A DNA stretch of 64,000 nucleotides from Clostridium acidisoli DSM 12555 (GCF_900176305.1 NZ_FWXH01000002.1:248001-312000), one strand, 5' to 3'; positions 8,631 to 17,132 are shown, counted from the stretch's first letter. The notes: generated by a model not told the origin, from the letters alone. Translations and numbers: made by a program.

Positions 8631-8859
8631 ATTCATGTTTTGAAGATTTTTTCAATTCAGCTATTAAACCATCTATATCTCGTTCAATTTCACCCAGTAT
8701 AATAAAAGCATTATCTTTCATTAACTCTAATTGTTTTTCAGTTACTTTATCTCCATTCTTAGCAAATTCATACATCTTTTTATAGTTTTCTTTTATTTCT
8801 AATACCTTTTTATCCAGGTATTTAACTTCCTCATCGTAAGTTAATTCATTCCACTCCAT
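8629..8859 (-). CDS. hypothetical phage protein, coiled coil (76 aa)
   Basis: The start was placed at the ATG of MEWNELTYDEEV, behind AGGGTGAGTGATAAT, rather than at an upstream ATG without a ribosome binding site. The product is an acidic helical protein with heptad-like spacing (YLDKKVLEIKENYKKMYEF, GEIERDIDGLIAEL). It is monocistronic with its own terminator. Two sites matching TGTCGAA lie upstream at 8874-8880 and 8916-8922. Function unknown. Confidence 0.6.
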   Translation of the reverse strand: MEWNELTYDEEVKYLDKKVLEIKENYKKMYEFAKNGDKVTEKQLELMKDNAFIILGEIERDIDGLIAELKKSSKHE

Positions 8860-8873
8860 ATTATCACTCACCC

Positions 8874-8922
8874 TTCGACATATACTTCTATATTTAAAAT
8901 GCAATTTCCTTCTTTTGTCGAA
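8874..8922. promoter_or_regulatory. two 0A-box-like heptamers upstream of the 8629 gene
   Basis: TTCGACA (8874-8880) and TGTCGAA (8916-8922) each match the core Spo0A recognition heptamer TGTCGAA, in opposite orientations. They lie upstream of the chosen start at 8859. This suggests Spo0A~P control of a prophage gene, but a heptamer alone occurs by chance and binding is unproved. Confidence 0.3.
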
Positions 8923-9037
8923 TTATTTAAAAATATAACTAATATTTTATTATTGAAATTACCAGTTTATTAAGATACAATAATACTTGTAGTTTACTAC
9001 ATGAACTTTAAAAAAAGAATAATTGGGAGGCCAAAAA

Positions 9038-9130
9038 ATGATCACAAAGAAACTTGTGGTTAGAGTCACCACTATCCTTTTACTTTTAATCCTTATTTCT
9101 TATTATGTTGCTTTAATTTTAAGGTATTAG
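9038..9130 (+). CDS. 30-aa hydrophobic peptide, candidate type I toxin
   Basis: A plus-strand ORF of 30 residues begins MITKKLVVRVTT, followed by one membrane segment (ILLLLILISYYVALIL) and a basic RY end. It sits 7 bases after a strong GGGAGG ribosome binding site. TGGCCTCC at 9180-9187, in the 3' region of the same transcript, is complementary to the GGAGGCCA around that site. A 17-bp terminator stem follows. A short basic-hydrophobic peptide with a sequestered Shine-Dalgarno and a structured 3' region is the layout of membrane toxins in type I toxin-antitoxin pairs. No known family is recognised. Confidence 0.5.
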   Translation: MITKKLVVRVTTILLLLILISYYVALILRY

Positions 9131-9448
9131 AAGTATTAAGACTCCTCGATATTTGTCTTAACAAATAAGATAAATATCCTGGCCTCCTTGATAATAAATT
9201 AAATGATTTGGATGCAATTCTTAGAGTTGTGTCCAAATCATTTTTGCTTATAATCCCTGTAGTTAAGCCATTTATACCTAATTCAAATAATTATACTTGA
9301 AAACATATATTGTTAAAAGTATGTGATTATCTATAAAAATCTGCTATTTTATGTCCATTTAGCCCTTTAAAATCCCCATAGATATTAATAAAATAAATTA
9401 TTTGCTGTTTTAAACAATTCTTATATATCTCATAAATATCTTTTCGAA
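9131..9448. other. non-coding stretch between toxin-like peptide and small membrane gene
   Basis: This stretch holds the anti-Shine-Dalgarno segment (9180-9187) and the plus-strand terminator (9201-9245). The rest (about 9250-9448) shows no gene, only A/T-rich sequence with scattered stops in all frames. An antisense RNA promoter could lie here but is not recognisable by eye. Confidence 0.5.
9201..9245 (+). terminator. long plus-strand terminator of the 30-aa peptide transcript
   Basis: AAATGATTTGGATGCAA pairs with TTGTGTCCAAATCATTT in a 17-bp stem with a 9-base loop and a T-run. Two positions pair as G-U only in the plus-strand RNA, so the structure is adapted to plus-strand transcription. 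Confidence 0.75.
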
Positions 9449-9592
9449 TCATTTATTATTAAGTTTCTTCAATATCTCTTCAAGTAGCTCATTATTCCTA
9501 TTAACTTTCCAAGGTAAAGTAATCCAATCATATATAAGACACGTTACAAGAACTATTAATACTAAAATAACTATTTCCTTTATCACTTCCAA
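9449..9592 (-). CDS. small single-pass membrane protein of prophage (47 aa)
   Basis: The frame opens with a TTG 4 bases after GAGGTGATACT and encodes one membrane helix (IVILVLIVLVTCLIY). A charged cytoplasmic tail (NELLEEILKKLNNK) follows. It lies 5 bases downstream of the zinc-ribbon gene. Its size could fit a small holin-like or phage membrane accessory protein, but it lacks any specific signature. GTG two codons later is an alternative start. Confidence 0.5.
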   Translation of the reverse strand: MEVIKEIVILVLIVLVTCLIYDWITLPWKVNRNNELLEEILKKLNNK

Positions 9593-9597
9593 AAGTA

Positions 9598-9816
9598 TCA
9601 CCTCATCTGCTTAATAGCTCCTTTAATTCTTTTATAACTTCTTTCCTTCATACATTCCCTAAGATCATCACCAATCTTCTCCTTTGAAACTTTTTTACTA
9701 TTGCAGCAAGGGCATGCTATATATCTGTCTTTAGGCATCATGTTCACATCCTCAGTCATCAATACAAATTCTGATTTACATGTTCTACATTTATAGCCTG
9801 TATACATTTTCAGCAT
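9598..9816 (-). CDS. phage zinc-ribbon protein (72 aa)
   Basis: The protein carries CRTC (about residues 10-13) and CPCC (about 36-39), spaced as a zinc ribbon. It ends with a basic helix (ERSYKRIKGAIKQMR) that could touch nucleic acid. The ribosome binding site is GAGGTGAGGAT. It follows the MazG/DUF3883 pair after a terminator. Small zinc ribbons of this kind are common before terminase genes in Clostridium phages, where they may be transcription factors; the function here is unknown. Confidence 0.65.
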   Translation of the reverse strand: MLKMYTGYKCRTCKSEFVLMTEDVNMMPKDRYIACPCCNSKKVSKEKIGDDLRECMKERSYKRIKGAIKQMR

Positions 9817-9847
9817 ATCCTCACCTCAAATTTATTTATAATTTTGC

Positions 9848-9881
9848 ATAAAAAAGAACATCCATCTCTGAATGTTCTTTT
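9848..9881 (-). terminator. terminator after mazG-like gene region
   Basis: On the minus strand AAAAAGAACATTC pairs with GGATGTTCTTTTTT and has a T-run. It lies about 160 bases beyond the stop of the MazG-like gene and before the zinc-ribbon gene. Confidence 0.65.
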
Positions 9882-10039
9882 TAACCTTTACTGTAGTGGT
9901 TGAAATCCCTACATATATTATTCTACAATACAATTATAACTCTTTTTTCTATAATAAAACGTGCAATTTTGGTGCAATTTTGGTGCATGATTTTTTATAT
10001 AACTAAATATATGCATTACACTATAAAAAACTTAATAAT

Positions 10040-10393
10040 TTATAATTTGTTATACTTAGTCGATTTTCCTTTACATTTATCAATTGGGTATTTTTTGTTA
10101 TTTTTAAGCAACTTTTTATCAATAGCTTCAAACAAATTTAAATTTAATTTATCGCATAAAAGCAATAAATAATTTCCTACATCTGCTATTTCATCTTCTA
10201 TTTTTACTATTTCAGAACTATTAATCATTTCCCCTACTTCTTCACTATTTTTCCATTGAAAACATTCTAATAATTCACTTGCTTCAAGACTTAAAGAAAT
10301 AGCCAAATCTTTTGGATTATGAAATTTATCCCAATCTCTAATATTACTAAATTCAACTATCTCATTTGTTATTTCTTTTAGAGATTTTTCCAT
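10040..10393 (-). CDS. MazG-like nucleotide pyrophosphohydrolase
   Basis: This 117-residue all-alpha NTP-PPase carries the two acidic helices of the family: EASELLECFQW (ExxE, about residues 40-50) and EDEIADVGNYLLLL (ExxD, about 68-81). It is the RS21-C6/dCTPase-like short form that hydrolyses (d)NTPs to monophosphates. The start is the ATG after GAGGTGATAATT. It lies directly after the DUF3883 protein gene, so the two probably form one operon. In a phage it may sanitise or deplete nucleotides. Confidence 0.85.
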   Translation of the reverse strand: MEKSLKEITNEIVEFSNIRDWDKFHNPKDLAISLSLEASELLECFQWKNSEEVGEMINSSEIVKIEDEIADVGNYLLLLCDKLNLNLFEAIDKKLLKNNKKYPIDKCKGKSTKYNKL

Positions 10394-10404
10394 AATTATC
10401 ACCT

Positions 10405-11583
10405 CTAATTCTCATTTTTAAAATAAGCTATATAAGTTTTATTACTCAGTTCCAATTTTTTGTCTATGTTTCCCTTAACAATGTAAGAATCAGCATCTCC
10501 TGTTTTCTTATTATAGTTGTATACTCTATATAGATAATATTTATCACTATTTATCCTTGAAAAATTAACTTCACTTTCTTCAATCATAAATGGTGTGTTT
10601 ATTCCATACTCAGTAGTCTTTACTTCAATATATTTTTCTATTTTATTGCCTTTATCATCAACATCAAATGATAATATATCATACCCAGCTTTATCACCTA
10701 TGTCCTTTGATACATGTACTATATCCTTAATTAAATCTTTTCTTCCTTTTTTCAACAATCGTTTTTTTTCTGCATTTATAACTAATAATTCTCCAGCTTC
10801 TCCAAGCTTACCGTTTTTCTTATTTTCCTCATCATAATTTCTTTTTGTAGACTTCTTATCTAAATTGTTACCTTTAGCAGCATTTCTTTTTATTTTCATA
10901 CTTTCAGGGATTAGCTCTCCTGTATTCAATGAACCAATATTAAATTGGTTGTCCTTATCTTCACTACTTTCTAAATTATTCAAATCGTTTTGTAAATTAT
11001 TCACATTCATTACTTTCTTTTTTATATCGTTATAAAAATTTTCATCCAAATTAACATACAATAAAGATGCCATACCTTTACATTCTAATACCTTTTCCTC
11101 ACCTATAGTATCAACTGTCCCCTTATAATTATATATATATTGCGTATCGTTAAAATCTATTTTTTTTAAATTAGAAACTCTTACAAACGCATAACTTCTC
11201 ATCTGGCCTTCAATACCCTTTTTAATTTTTCCAATTCTAGAATGATAATATTTAGGTATAAGTTCCTTTATATCAGGATTTATATCGGGATATTCTCTAT
11301 CATAATATCCTTCTAATTTCCCTACGTATAATTCTTTTGAATTTCTACTATAAAAGAAAACAAATGTAATGATTTTTTTTTCAAATTGTTCATCTAAAAT
11401 TGATGTTCTCATTTTCCATAAACCAGTTTTGTTTCTACTAAATTTTGTTTTTGTAAAATGTCCCCAACAAAATTCACCTTTTTCTAACGTTACTTTTATA
11501 TGTTCAGCCATAGTGTGAACATTAGGGAAATCTTTGTTCTCCTCATTGTATTTTATAAATATGTTTAAATTTTCACTAACCAT
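10405..11583 (-). CDS. EVE/PUA-like plus DUF3883 (Mrr-like nuclease) protein
   Basis: The protein has 392 residues. The N-terminal half contains FCWGHFTKTKF, IITFVFFYSRNSKELYVGK and a Tyr-rich stretch that recalls EVE/PUA-like folds reading modified bases. After a polar linker (about 205-260), the C-terminal domain matches DUF3883: GKLGEAGELLVINAEK, VHVSKDIGDKAGYDILSF, then YIEVKTTEY. The last two give the D...ExK signature of PD-(D/E)XK nucleases. Proteins of this build are modification-dependent restriction-like enzymes. The C-terminal call is good; the N-terminal fold is inferred. Confidence 0.65.
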   Translation of the reverse strand: MVSENLNIFIKYNEENKDFPNVHTMAEHIKVTLEKGEFCWGHFTKTKFSRNKTGLWKMRTSILDEQFEKKIITFVFFYSRNSKELYVGKLEGYYDREYPDINPDIKELIPKYYHSRIGKIKKGIEGQMRSYAFVRVSNLKKIDFNDTQYIYNYKGTVDTIGEEKVLECKGMASLLYVNLDENFYNDIKKKVMNVNNLQNDLNNLESSEDKDNQFNIGSLNTGELIPESMKIKRNAAKGNNLDKKSTKRNYDEENKKNGKLGEAGELLVINAEKKRLLKKGRKDLIKDIVHVSKDIGDKAGYDILSFDVDDKGNKIEKYIEVKTTEYGINTPFMIEESEVNFSRINSDKYYLYRVYNYNKKTGDADSYIVKGNIDKKLELSNKTYIAYFKNEN

Positions 11584-11765
11584 CTTATCAACTCCCTTAA
11601 GCTAATTATAATTATTTAATTTCGAAAGTCAAATGGTAGTTTTCAATGCTCTTTTTTTATCTATCCCTTTATTATAAGCATATTCAGCAAATTAGTAGAG
11701 TGTTTTTTATCTTTCCACTAATTCAATCCACTATTACATTCTACACTATTAACTAAAAAAATTAC

Positions 11766-12302
11766 CTATATATTATACTTTCTTAAATTCTCCCACTCCT
11801 CCCAGTTGGCGACATTCTCAATTAATTTTTGCTTTTTCCTTGTTACATTAGATCTAGTTAAATGTAATTCAACACCAACACGCCAATCTGGGAGTTCTTT
11901 TTTATACTTAGTTTCAAGGAATTTAAAATCCTCTTTACGAAGTCCACCTATATTATCACCCATAATTATATTATCAGCTTCAATAGTTCTTATTTTTTCC
12001 TCTAGTTCACATATTTCATCAATCTTCCTTGACTGCTCTTTTATTAATCTATCTGTTATTTTTAATGCAGTTCTTTCAGCATAACTTTCACCTGTAGAGC
12101 TTGTCTGAACTCTTTCCTCGTATGCTATGCTTTTACTTCCTTCTGGAATAGATATATCTGTACTTCTTAGCTTCTCATCTATTTGATTTACATGTTTATT
12201 TAACAATTCTATCTTATGTTTAAGACTATTTACTATCTTGTCTTTTTCAAAGTAATTATAAAGCTTTTTTTCAGTGTTTCTGAATGTCTCTTTATCTATC
12301 AT
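11766..12302 (-). CDS. phage late-region regulator-like protein (178 aa)
   Basis: The start was set at MIDKETFRNTEKKLY, behind GAGGTGATAGA; the longer frame has no ribosome binding site. The product has a long coiled coil (about residues 15-110) and a C-terminal block (WRVGVELHLTRSNVTRKKQ) resembling the HTH end of ArpU/RinA-type late-gene activators. It is encoded just before the packaging region, the usual place for such an activator. The assignment is tentative. Confidence 0.5.
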   Translation of the reverse strand: MIDKETFRNTEKKLYNYFEKDKIVNSLKHKIELLNKHVNQIDEKLRSTDISIPEGSKSIAYEERVQTSSTGESYAERTALKITDRLIKEQSRKIDEICELEEKIRTIEADNIIMGDNIGGLRKEDFKFLETKYKKELPDWRVGVELHLTRSNVTRKKQKLIENVANWEEWENLRKYNI

Positions 12303-12321
12303 TCTATCACCTCTTGTTAAT

Positions 12322-12666
12322 TTAACTATTCTTATATTCAACTCTTAACCAAGTCAGTATACTTCTCATTGTTTCAATTTCAAGTCTTATATTGTTCATA
12401 CTATCCACCGCAGTATAATAACTTGATTCTGCTATATCTCTATTCATTCTAAGGTCCGCAACCTTTTCATCACCTTTTGCTAATTCTAAAGTTAATGTTG
12501 CTGGATATTTTTCAGCTTTTAATATCAATATCTTTTTATTTAAAGCAACTTTATAATTCCTCTCTGCTTCGGCTTTCTTGATACCTAAAGTCTTAATTTC
12601 TGTATTTCCTTTAGTAAGTGCTATTTGTGCTATATTTATTTTTTCCATTATTTCTCCTGGTGTCAT
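12322..12666 (-). CDS. hypothetical phage coiled-coil protein (114 aa)
   Basis: The product starts MTPGEIMEKINIAQIAL after AAGGAGGATCAT. It is almost entirely helical with heptad spacing (IKKAEAERNYKVALNKK, SYYTAVDSMNNIRLEIE). It lies directly upstream of the putative late regulator with a gap of about 20 bases, so both are probably co-transcribed. Similar short helical proteins precede late activators in Clostridium phages. Function unknown. Confidence 0.6.
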   Translation of the reverse strand: MTPGEIMEKINIAQIALTKGNTEIKTLGIKKAEAERNYKVALNKKILILKAEKYPATLTLELAKGDEKVADLRMNRDIAESSYYTAVDSMNNIRLEIETMRSILTWLRVEYKNS

Positions 12667-12696
12667 ATGATCCTCCTTAAATTTATTTTTAAACGC

Positions 12697-12738
12697 AAAA
12701 ACACCGCAAAATTCGTTTTTGAATAATACGGTGTTTTG
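12697..12738 (-). terminator. terminator downstream of the NACHT gene
   Basis: On the minus strand CAAAACACCG pairs with CGGTGTTTTTG around a 22-base A/T-rich loop. It separates the NACHT gene from the following phage genes and supports its transcription as an independent unit. Confidence 0.6.
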
Positions 12739-12806
12739 CTTTTTTGCTATTATATTAATATAATGATGAGTTAGGAACAGAAAAACTTGATTGCAATAAC
12801 CTTCTT

Positions 12807-14612
12807 TTATAATTCATCTAGCATAGATGAGAATTTCTTTTTTCTTCCTATAGATAGCGTATCATAATTTGATACGAATTCCATTGCAGTTTTAAATCTT
12901 TCAATTATCCAACATGAATTCTTTTCTAATTCTGAAAATAATCCATCATTTATTAATTTTTCAAAACTGATATCTGTATTTGTATTTCTATATTTATCCT
13001 GTAATAGTTTAACAATAAAGTCTTCTTCATTTCTGCTACACTTATCAGATTGAGCAATTTTACAAGTTCTATTAATTATTTCGGCATAATATGAATTTTT
13101 TATAGCTGCACATCCTATAAGTTTGCGTCCTTCATTCCCAACTCCTATAGATGAATATATCATAGGAATTACAATTTCATTAGATTTATCATTTTCTTCA
13201 TAAAAGTTTCTTAATTCAATTAGTCCAGGATATAACACATTTTTGATAAATCTAGATTGTTGTAGTTCATATAACATATCTAAATAATTTGTTGTTATCC
13301 TAAACGTATTCTCTTTTAACCATGCAGATAAAAATCTTTTTTGTTGATCATCATCTAATTGGACTGTGTATAATGCTGCAAAATATTCTTGAAAAGATCT
13401 ATGTGAAAATCGATAATCCAATCCTTCATGTATTAACATACATACAGAATTTGTTAAGTCCTTCAAGTAACTTGAAGAATCAAAATTTGCAGTTATTATT
13501 TTTTTGCTTTTTGCCGTTGATATATAATAAATAATTTTATCTTCCGAAAATTCATACTCACTATTAAAAAATGATTTAAAGCAAAAATAAGAAAATACTG
13601 CTTTGAAATCTTCATATCCCAACCTGCACGAAATATCTCTCTTATATCCTCCCTTTGAAGCGTCATGTGTATGAAATAAAGTCGTAAATGCTTGTTCATA
13701 AAAATCGTTTAATTTATCAGGAACAGATATTCTATTTTCAAAAGTCAATAACATAATAGTAAGCAACAATGGGTTTGATACAAACGTTTGATACTTTTTA
13801 TATAATTTTTTATCTAATTCAATATAAAATTTATTTTTTATATTTTCATCATATTCTAATTTTTTTATAAGCGACAATGCTTGTTTTTTACTTAGAGTCA
13901 TAGATTGTAATTCTGTAAATCCATTCCAACCTACAAACTCATCTAAAGGGCGTGAAGTTGTAACATAATAATTATCAGGATATTTATCACATAAATCTAA
14001 TATACATTTTGTTACTTTCTCTGACAAACCATTTTTCACTTCATCAAAACCATCTAACAAAATTAAGTAACACCCCGTTTCCAAACTATACTCAAAGTAT
14101 TTTTTATCTAATTTAAATTTATATCTATTCATAACTTGATACATATATTCCACCAAATCAATATCTTTTTCATTAATATCATTTAATCCTCTTAACTCTA
14201 TAAGTATAGGTATTAGTTTTACTTTCTCCATACAATTCAAAAATAAATGTTTCATCATAACGCTTTTACCAATACCACCAGTTCCGGTTACTATTATTTT
14301 ATGTCCAACATTTAATATATTATTCACATCACAGGTATCTATTATCTTTCCATCACATTTTAGCCCTATACACTCATAAAATGAATATATTTTTTTAGGT
14401 GTGTGCCTATATAGTAATGTTTTAATTTTGCATTGTATTTCTTTAGAATAATTCAAATATTCTTCAAATGCATGTCCAAGATCAATTTCTTCTCTATTCT
14501 GAACATCTATAAAATAATCTTTCATTTTCTTTAATACTAAATTAGCTACAGACTTAGCTAAATCTGTAATTACATCTGCTTTAATCTTGTTTGTATCTAT
14601 TCCATTCAACAT
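12807..14612 (-). CDS. NACHT-domain NTPase, NLR-like antiphage protein
   Basis: This 601-residue protein starts at the ATG after GGGGGAAAAT; an ATG four codons upstream is the alternative. After a helical N-terminus (about 1-90) comes a NACHT module: Walker A VTGTGGIGKSVMMK (about 107-120), Walker B YLILLDGFDEVK (about 185-196), TTSRP sensor, and a winged-helix part with FSHRSFQEYFAALY. About 160 residues of helical C-terminal domain follow, without LRR or WD repeats. This matches the compact bacterial NACHT proteins that stop phages by abortive responses. It is flanked by a terminator, so it looks like prophage defence cargo. Confidence 0.85.
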   Translation of the reverse strand: MLNGIDTNKIKADVITDLAKSVANLVLKKMKDYFIDVQNREEIDLGHAFEEYLNYSKEIQCKIKTLLYRHTPKKIYSFYECIGLKCDGKIIDTCDVNNILNVGHKIIVTGTGGIGKSVMMKHLFLNCMEKVKLIPILIELRGLNDINEKDIDLVEYMYQVMNRYKFKLDKKYFEYSLETGCYLILLDGFDEVKNGLSEKVTKCILDLCDKYPDNYYVTTSRPLDEFVGWNGFTELQSMTLSKKQALSLIKKLEYDENIKNKFYIELDKKLYKKYQTFVSNPLLLTIMLLTFENRISVPDKLNDFYEQAFTTLFHTHDASKGGYKRDISCRLGYEDFKAVFSYFCFKSFFNSEYEFSEDKIIYYISTAKSKKIITANFDSSSYLKDLTNSVCMLIHEGLDYRFSHRSFQEYFAALYTVQLDDDQQKRFLSAWLKENTFRITTNYLDMLYELQQSRFIKNVLYPGLIELRNFYEENDKSNEIVIPMIYSSIGVGNEGRKLIGCAAIKNSYYAEIINRTCKIAQSDKCSRNEEDFIVKLLQDKYRNTNTDISFEKLINDGLFSELEKNSCWIIERFKTAMEFVSNYDTLSIGRKKKFSSMLDEL

Positions 14613-14795
14613 ATTTTCCCCCATTATTATATATTTTTTTACACTATCAATTATAATTTTAAGTAATTTGTAAAAATTATGCTAATTATACCATAACTTA
14701 ATTAATGTAAATTATATCATGTTAAGGTCCTATATTGAAGAATTTATATTTACAAGCACCGCATTATTCAATTTTCAAAGTACAGTTTTAACCAA

Positions 14796-16007
14796 TCATA
14801 ATCGTTTCGCAATCTCGTATATTACATTTACTGTTACCCCATTACCTGCTTGTTTGTATAGTTGGCTATCTGAACAAACACTTGCTGCTTTTTCAAAATC
14901 TTCATCATTCCAACCTTGTAATCTAAAACATTCTTTTGGAGTTAATTTTCTTATTCTTCTGCCTATAAGAGTTCCTTGGTTGCATGATGTTGTTAAGGTA
15001 TTTGCCGCCTCTTTACCAACCCTTCCACGTCTAGTACTGCTATTGGGTTGCTCTAAGTTTATAGAATCTCCCTCGTGTGCTTCTGCATATCCTTGCTTCG
15101 TAGCTTCTTTAATAAGTACCCCATGCCTATCTTGTGCAGTTAATGTAAACATTGATTCTCCTGGCTCTTTAATTCTTCTTCCGTTTTGGCGTTTCTCTAT
15201 TCTATTTGGAGCTAATACTGCTACTGCGGTCATTTCTTGATTTCCTATACCTTTGTAATCACGAGCCATTAAACAATTAGCAACATCTGTATATTTAGCA
15301 TTTGATTTTCTGCTTACATTAACAGCATTTAAACCTGTTTTAGCACCTTGACCGCCACCTTCAGCCTTTAATGTCATTGCTATACCATTGCTATCATAAA
15401 CCCTTTGTGCATCACTTCCAGGTATTAATTGTTTGAGATTAGTTTTATTGTTGATTCCTCCGATAGGAAATACTTCTCGTCTACTTCTTCCTCTAATATG
15501 TCCAATAATGAACACTCTTTCTCTGTTTTGTGGTAATCCGAAATATTTAGTGTTGAGAACTTGCCACTCTGCATCGTACCCGATTTCATCCAATTCAATG
15601 AGAAGTTTAAGGAAGTCAATCCCCCCATTAACACTAAGTAAGTTTTTAACGTTCTCAATGAATAATGTTGAGGGTCTATCTTCTTCTTCGAGGTCTGCAA
15701 TAAGTTTTGTAACTGTGAAAAACAAACTCGAACGCTTTCCATTGAATCCGAGTTGCTTTCCGGCAACGCTAATGTCTTGACATGGAAATCCGAAGCACCA
15801 AACATCTGATTTAGGCAATTCATCTGCTCGTACTTTTCTGATATCTTCTCCAAACCATTCATCCTCCTTTAGTTCATGTATAACTTTATAACTTCTATTA
15901 GCATACTTATCCCATTCGCAATGCCCTAAGCACTTATGTCCGGCCATTTCCATACCTCGTCTAAATCCACCTATTCCAGCGAAAAAATCTAAAAATGTTT
16001 TACTCAA
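14796..16007 (-). CDS. C5-cytosine DNA methyltransferase
   Basis: The 403-residue enzyme would methylate cytosine-5 using AdoMet. Motif I is DFFAGIGGFRRGME (about residues 7-20) and motif IV is WCFGFPCQDIS with the catalytic Cys (about 70-80). Motif VI is FIENVKNLLS, motif VIII is GLPQNRERVFIIG, and motif X is YKQAGNGVTVNV near the end. A target-recognition region lies between VIII and IX (about 190-340). No restriction enzyme gene is adjacent, so it is probably an orphan phage methyltransferase that protects phage DNA. Confidence 0.92.
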   Translation of the reverse strand: MSKTFLDFFAGIGGFRRGMEMAGHKCLGHCEWDKYANRSYKVIHELKEDEWFGEDIRKVRADELPKSDVWCFGFPCQDISVAGKQLGFNGKRSSLFFTVTKLIADLEEEDRPSTLFIENVKNLLSVNGGIDFLKLLIELDEIGYDAEWQVLNTKYFGLPQNRERVFIIGHIRGRSRREVFPIGGINNKTNLKQLIPGSDAQRVYDSNGIAMTLKAEGGGQGAKTGLNAVNVSRKSNAKYTDVANCLMARDYKGIGNQEMTAVAVLAPNRIEKRQNGRRIKEPGESMFTLTAQDRHGVLIKEATKQGYAEAHEGDSINLEQPNSSTRRGRVGKEAANTLTTSCNQGTLIGRRIRKLTPKECFRLQGWNDEDFEKAASVCSDSQLYKQAGNGVTVNVIYEIAKRL

Positions 16008-16112
16008 AATTTCACCTTCTTTGCTACTTCATATTCATATTACGTAAGCAACATAGCATGACCTCTCCTGTGCACATAATCTTTGCATTGAGCATTTAAC
16101 CCACATACCTAT

Positions 16113-16526
16113 TTATTCATTCTCATCAAACATACTCACCTGAGGATCTTCTACTGGTACTGCAATAAATCTTCCGTCGTCATCAACTTTGATTTCTCTT
16201 TCTGCCTCATACTCGCCTTCCTGTTTAAACTGCTTTTTTAAAGTAGTTGTTACCTTATGAACAAATCTTGGTCTCCTATATGCATATGTTTTTACAGTCA
16301 TTTCCCCAAATTCATCTTTCTTAGGAAACTCTTTAAATGCTTTTGGAATCTCAATATTTAATTTCAATGATATTTCTCCACCTACAAAATCCTTGTCATA
16401 AACCTTCTTTATGGTCCTTTCTATCTCCGTATTAAGGTTATCCAGCATTTCTTGAAATATAGGACTATAAATATCAATCTCCAATACCTTACTTGATAAA
16501 TCTATTCTCTCAGCAATCTTGTCCAT
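16113..16526 (-). CDS. hypothetical phage protein with C-terminal QVSMF motif
   Basis: The start was set at MDKIAERIDLSSK, behind AGAAGGGAGAATAAAA; the longer frame overlaps DUF1064 without a binding site. The 137-residue product has an N-terminal helix, a beta-rich core (GGEISLKLNIEIP, RRPRFVHKVTTTLK) and an acidic tail ending PQVSMFDENE. QVSMF near the C-terminus resembles the sliding-clamp-binding pentapeptide. Its replication-region position fits a clamp-associated accessory role, which is inference. Confidence 0.55.
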   Translation of the reverse strand: MDKIAERIDLSSKVLEIDIYSPIFQEMLDNLNTEIERTIKKVYDKDFVGGEISLKLNIEIPKAFKEFPKKDEFGEMTVKTYAYRRPRFVHKVTTTLKKQFKQEGEYEAEREIKVDDDGRFIAVPVEDPQVSMFDENE

Positions 16527-16932
16527 TTTTTTTATTCTCCCTTCTCTTTTTTTGTAATTCTTTATAATCCATCCAACCAGTAGCACTATATTTTAAACTT
16601 CTTGCTATCCATTTAAACGTTAAATCTTGATGTATATATTTTAGTTGTTTGAATTTTAATGAGCCTTGCTGTGTCTCGTATCCTTTTACATCTATATACT
16701 CTATAGTTCCATCTAGGTTATAAACTTTAAAATCTAATGTATATGTTGCAGCTCTTTCAGTTTTTCCTTTGTATTTAAAGCTTGGTATTATAATGAATTT
16801 AGGTTGCAACTCAAAATTTAATATTTCACCTTTAGCTTTTCTTTGCTTAAGAAACTGATAGTATTTAGCTTCATCCTTACTGGCAAATGTAATCCCATCA
16901 ATTGTTATCTTTTGTGACTTATATTTACTCAT
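16510..16932 (-). CDS. DUF1064 phage endonuclease-like protein
   Basis: The 140-residue product carries the DUF1064 pattern: MSKYKSQKITIDGITFASKDEAKYYQ at the start (residues 1-26), then LQPKFIIIP, TYTLDFKVYNLDGTIEYIDVKG and KLKYIHQDL-like spacing near the end. The D...E.IDVKG arrangement is that of PD-(D/E)XK nucleases. DUF1064 proteins lie in phage replication modules and may process DNA. The 3' end overlaps the next gene by 17 bases. Confidence 0.82.
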   Translation of the reverse strand: MSKYKSQKITIDGITFASKDEAKYYQFLKQRKAKGEILNFELQPKFIIIPSFKYKGKTERAATYTLDFKVYNLDGTIEYIDVKGYETQQGSLKFKQLKYIHQDLTFKWIARSLKYSATGWMDYKELQKKRRENKKNGQDC

Positions 16933-17019
16933 TTCTATTAGCCTTCTTTCATTTGAATATCATATGATAATTAGAATTTATAGTAGTATCAAAATTTATA
17001 ATTATTTTTTTATATATTC

Positions 17020-17130
17020 TTATGGATTCACCTCTTCCATCCACCTTTTAACTTGCAAACACGCTTTTCTAATACTCATACCGTCCTTTACAAGTCTTAT
17101 AACTTCATCTATCCAAAAGTTTAAATCCAT
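17020..17130 (-). CDS. short phage protein (36 aa)
   Basis: A 36-residue ORF starts MDLNFWIDEVIRLVKDG after AGGAGTAAGA and continues MSIRKACLQVKRWMEE, a likely helix-turn-helix. It starts two bases after the stop of the 47-residue gene, so the two are coupled. Very short conserved proteins of this look are frequent in Clostridium phage replication modules. Function unknown. Confidence 0.5.
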   Translation of the reverse strand: MDLNFWIDEVIRLVKDGMSIRKACLQVKRWMEEVNP

Positions 17131-17132
17131 TC

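Noticed and set aside
14719-15240. Long plus-strand open frame of 173 codons
   Set aside because: It lies opposite the C5 methyltransferase gene, whose motifs are intact; composition and lack of a ribosome binding site show it is a shadow.
15425-15862. 145-codon minus-strand frame inside the methyltransferase gene
   Set aside because: It overlaps methyltransferase motifs IV-VIII in another frame and has no ribosome binding site or recognisable domain.
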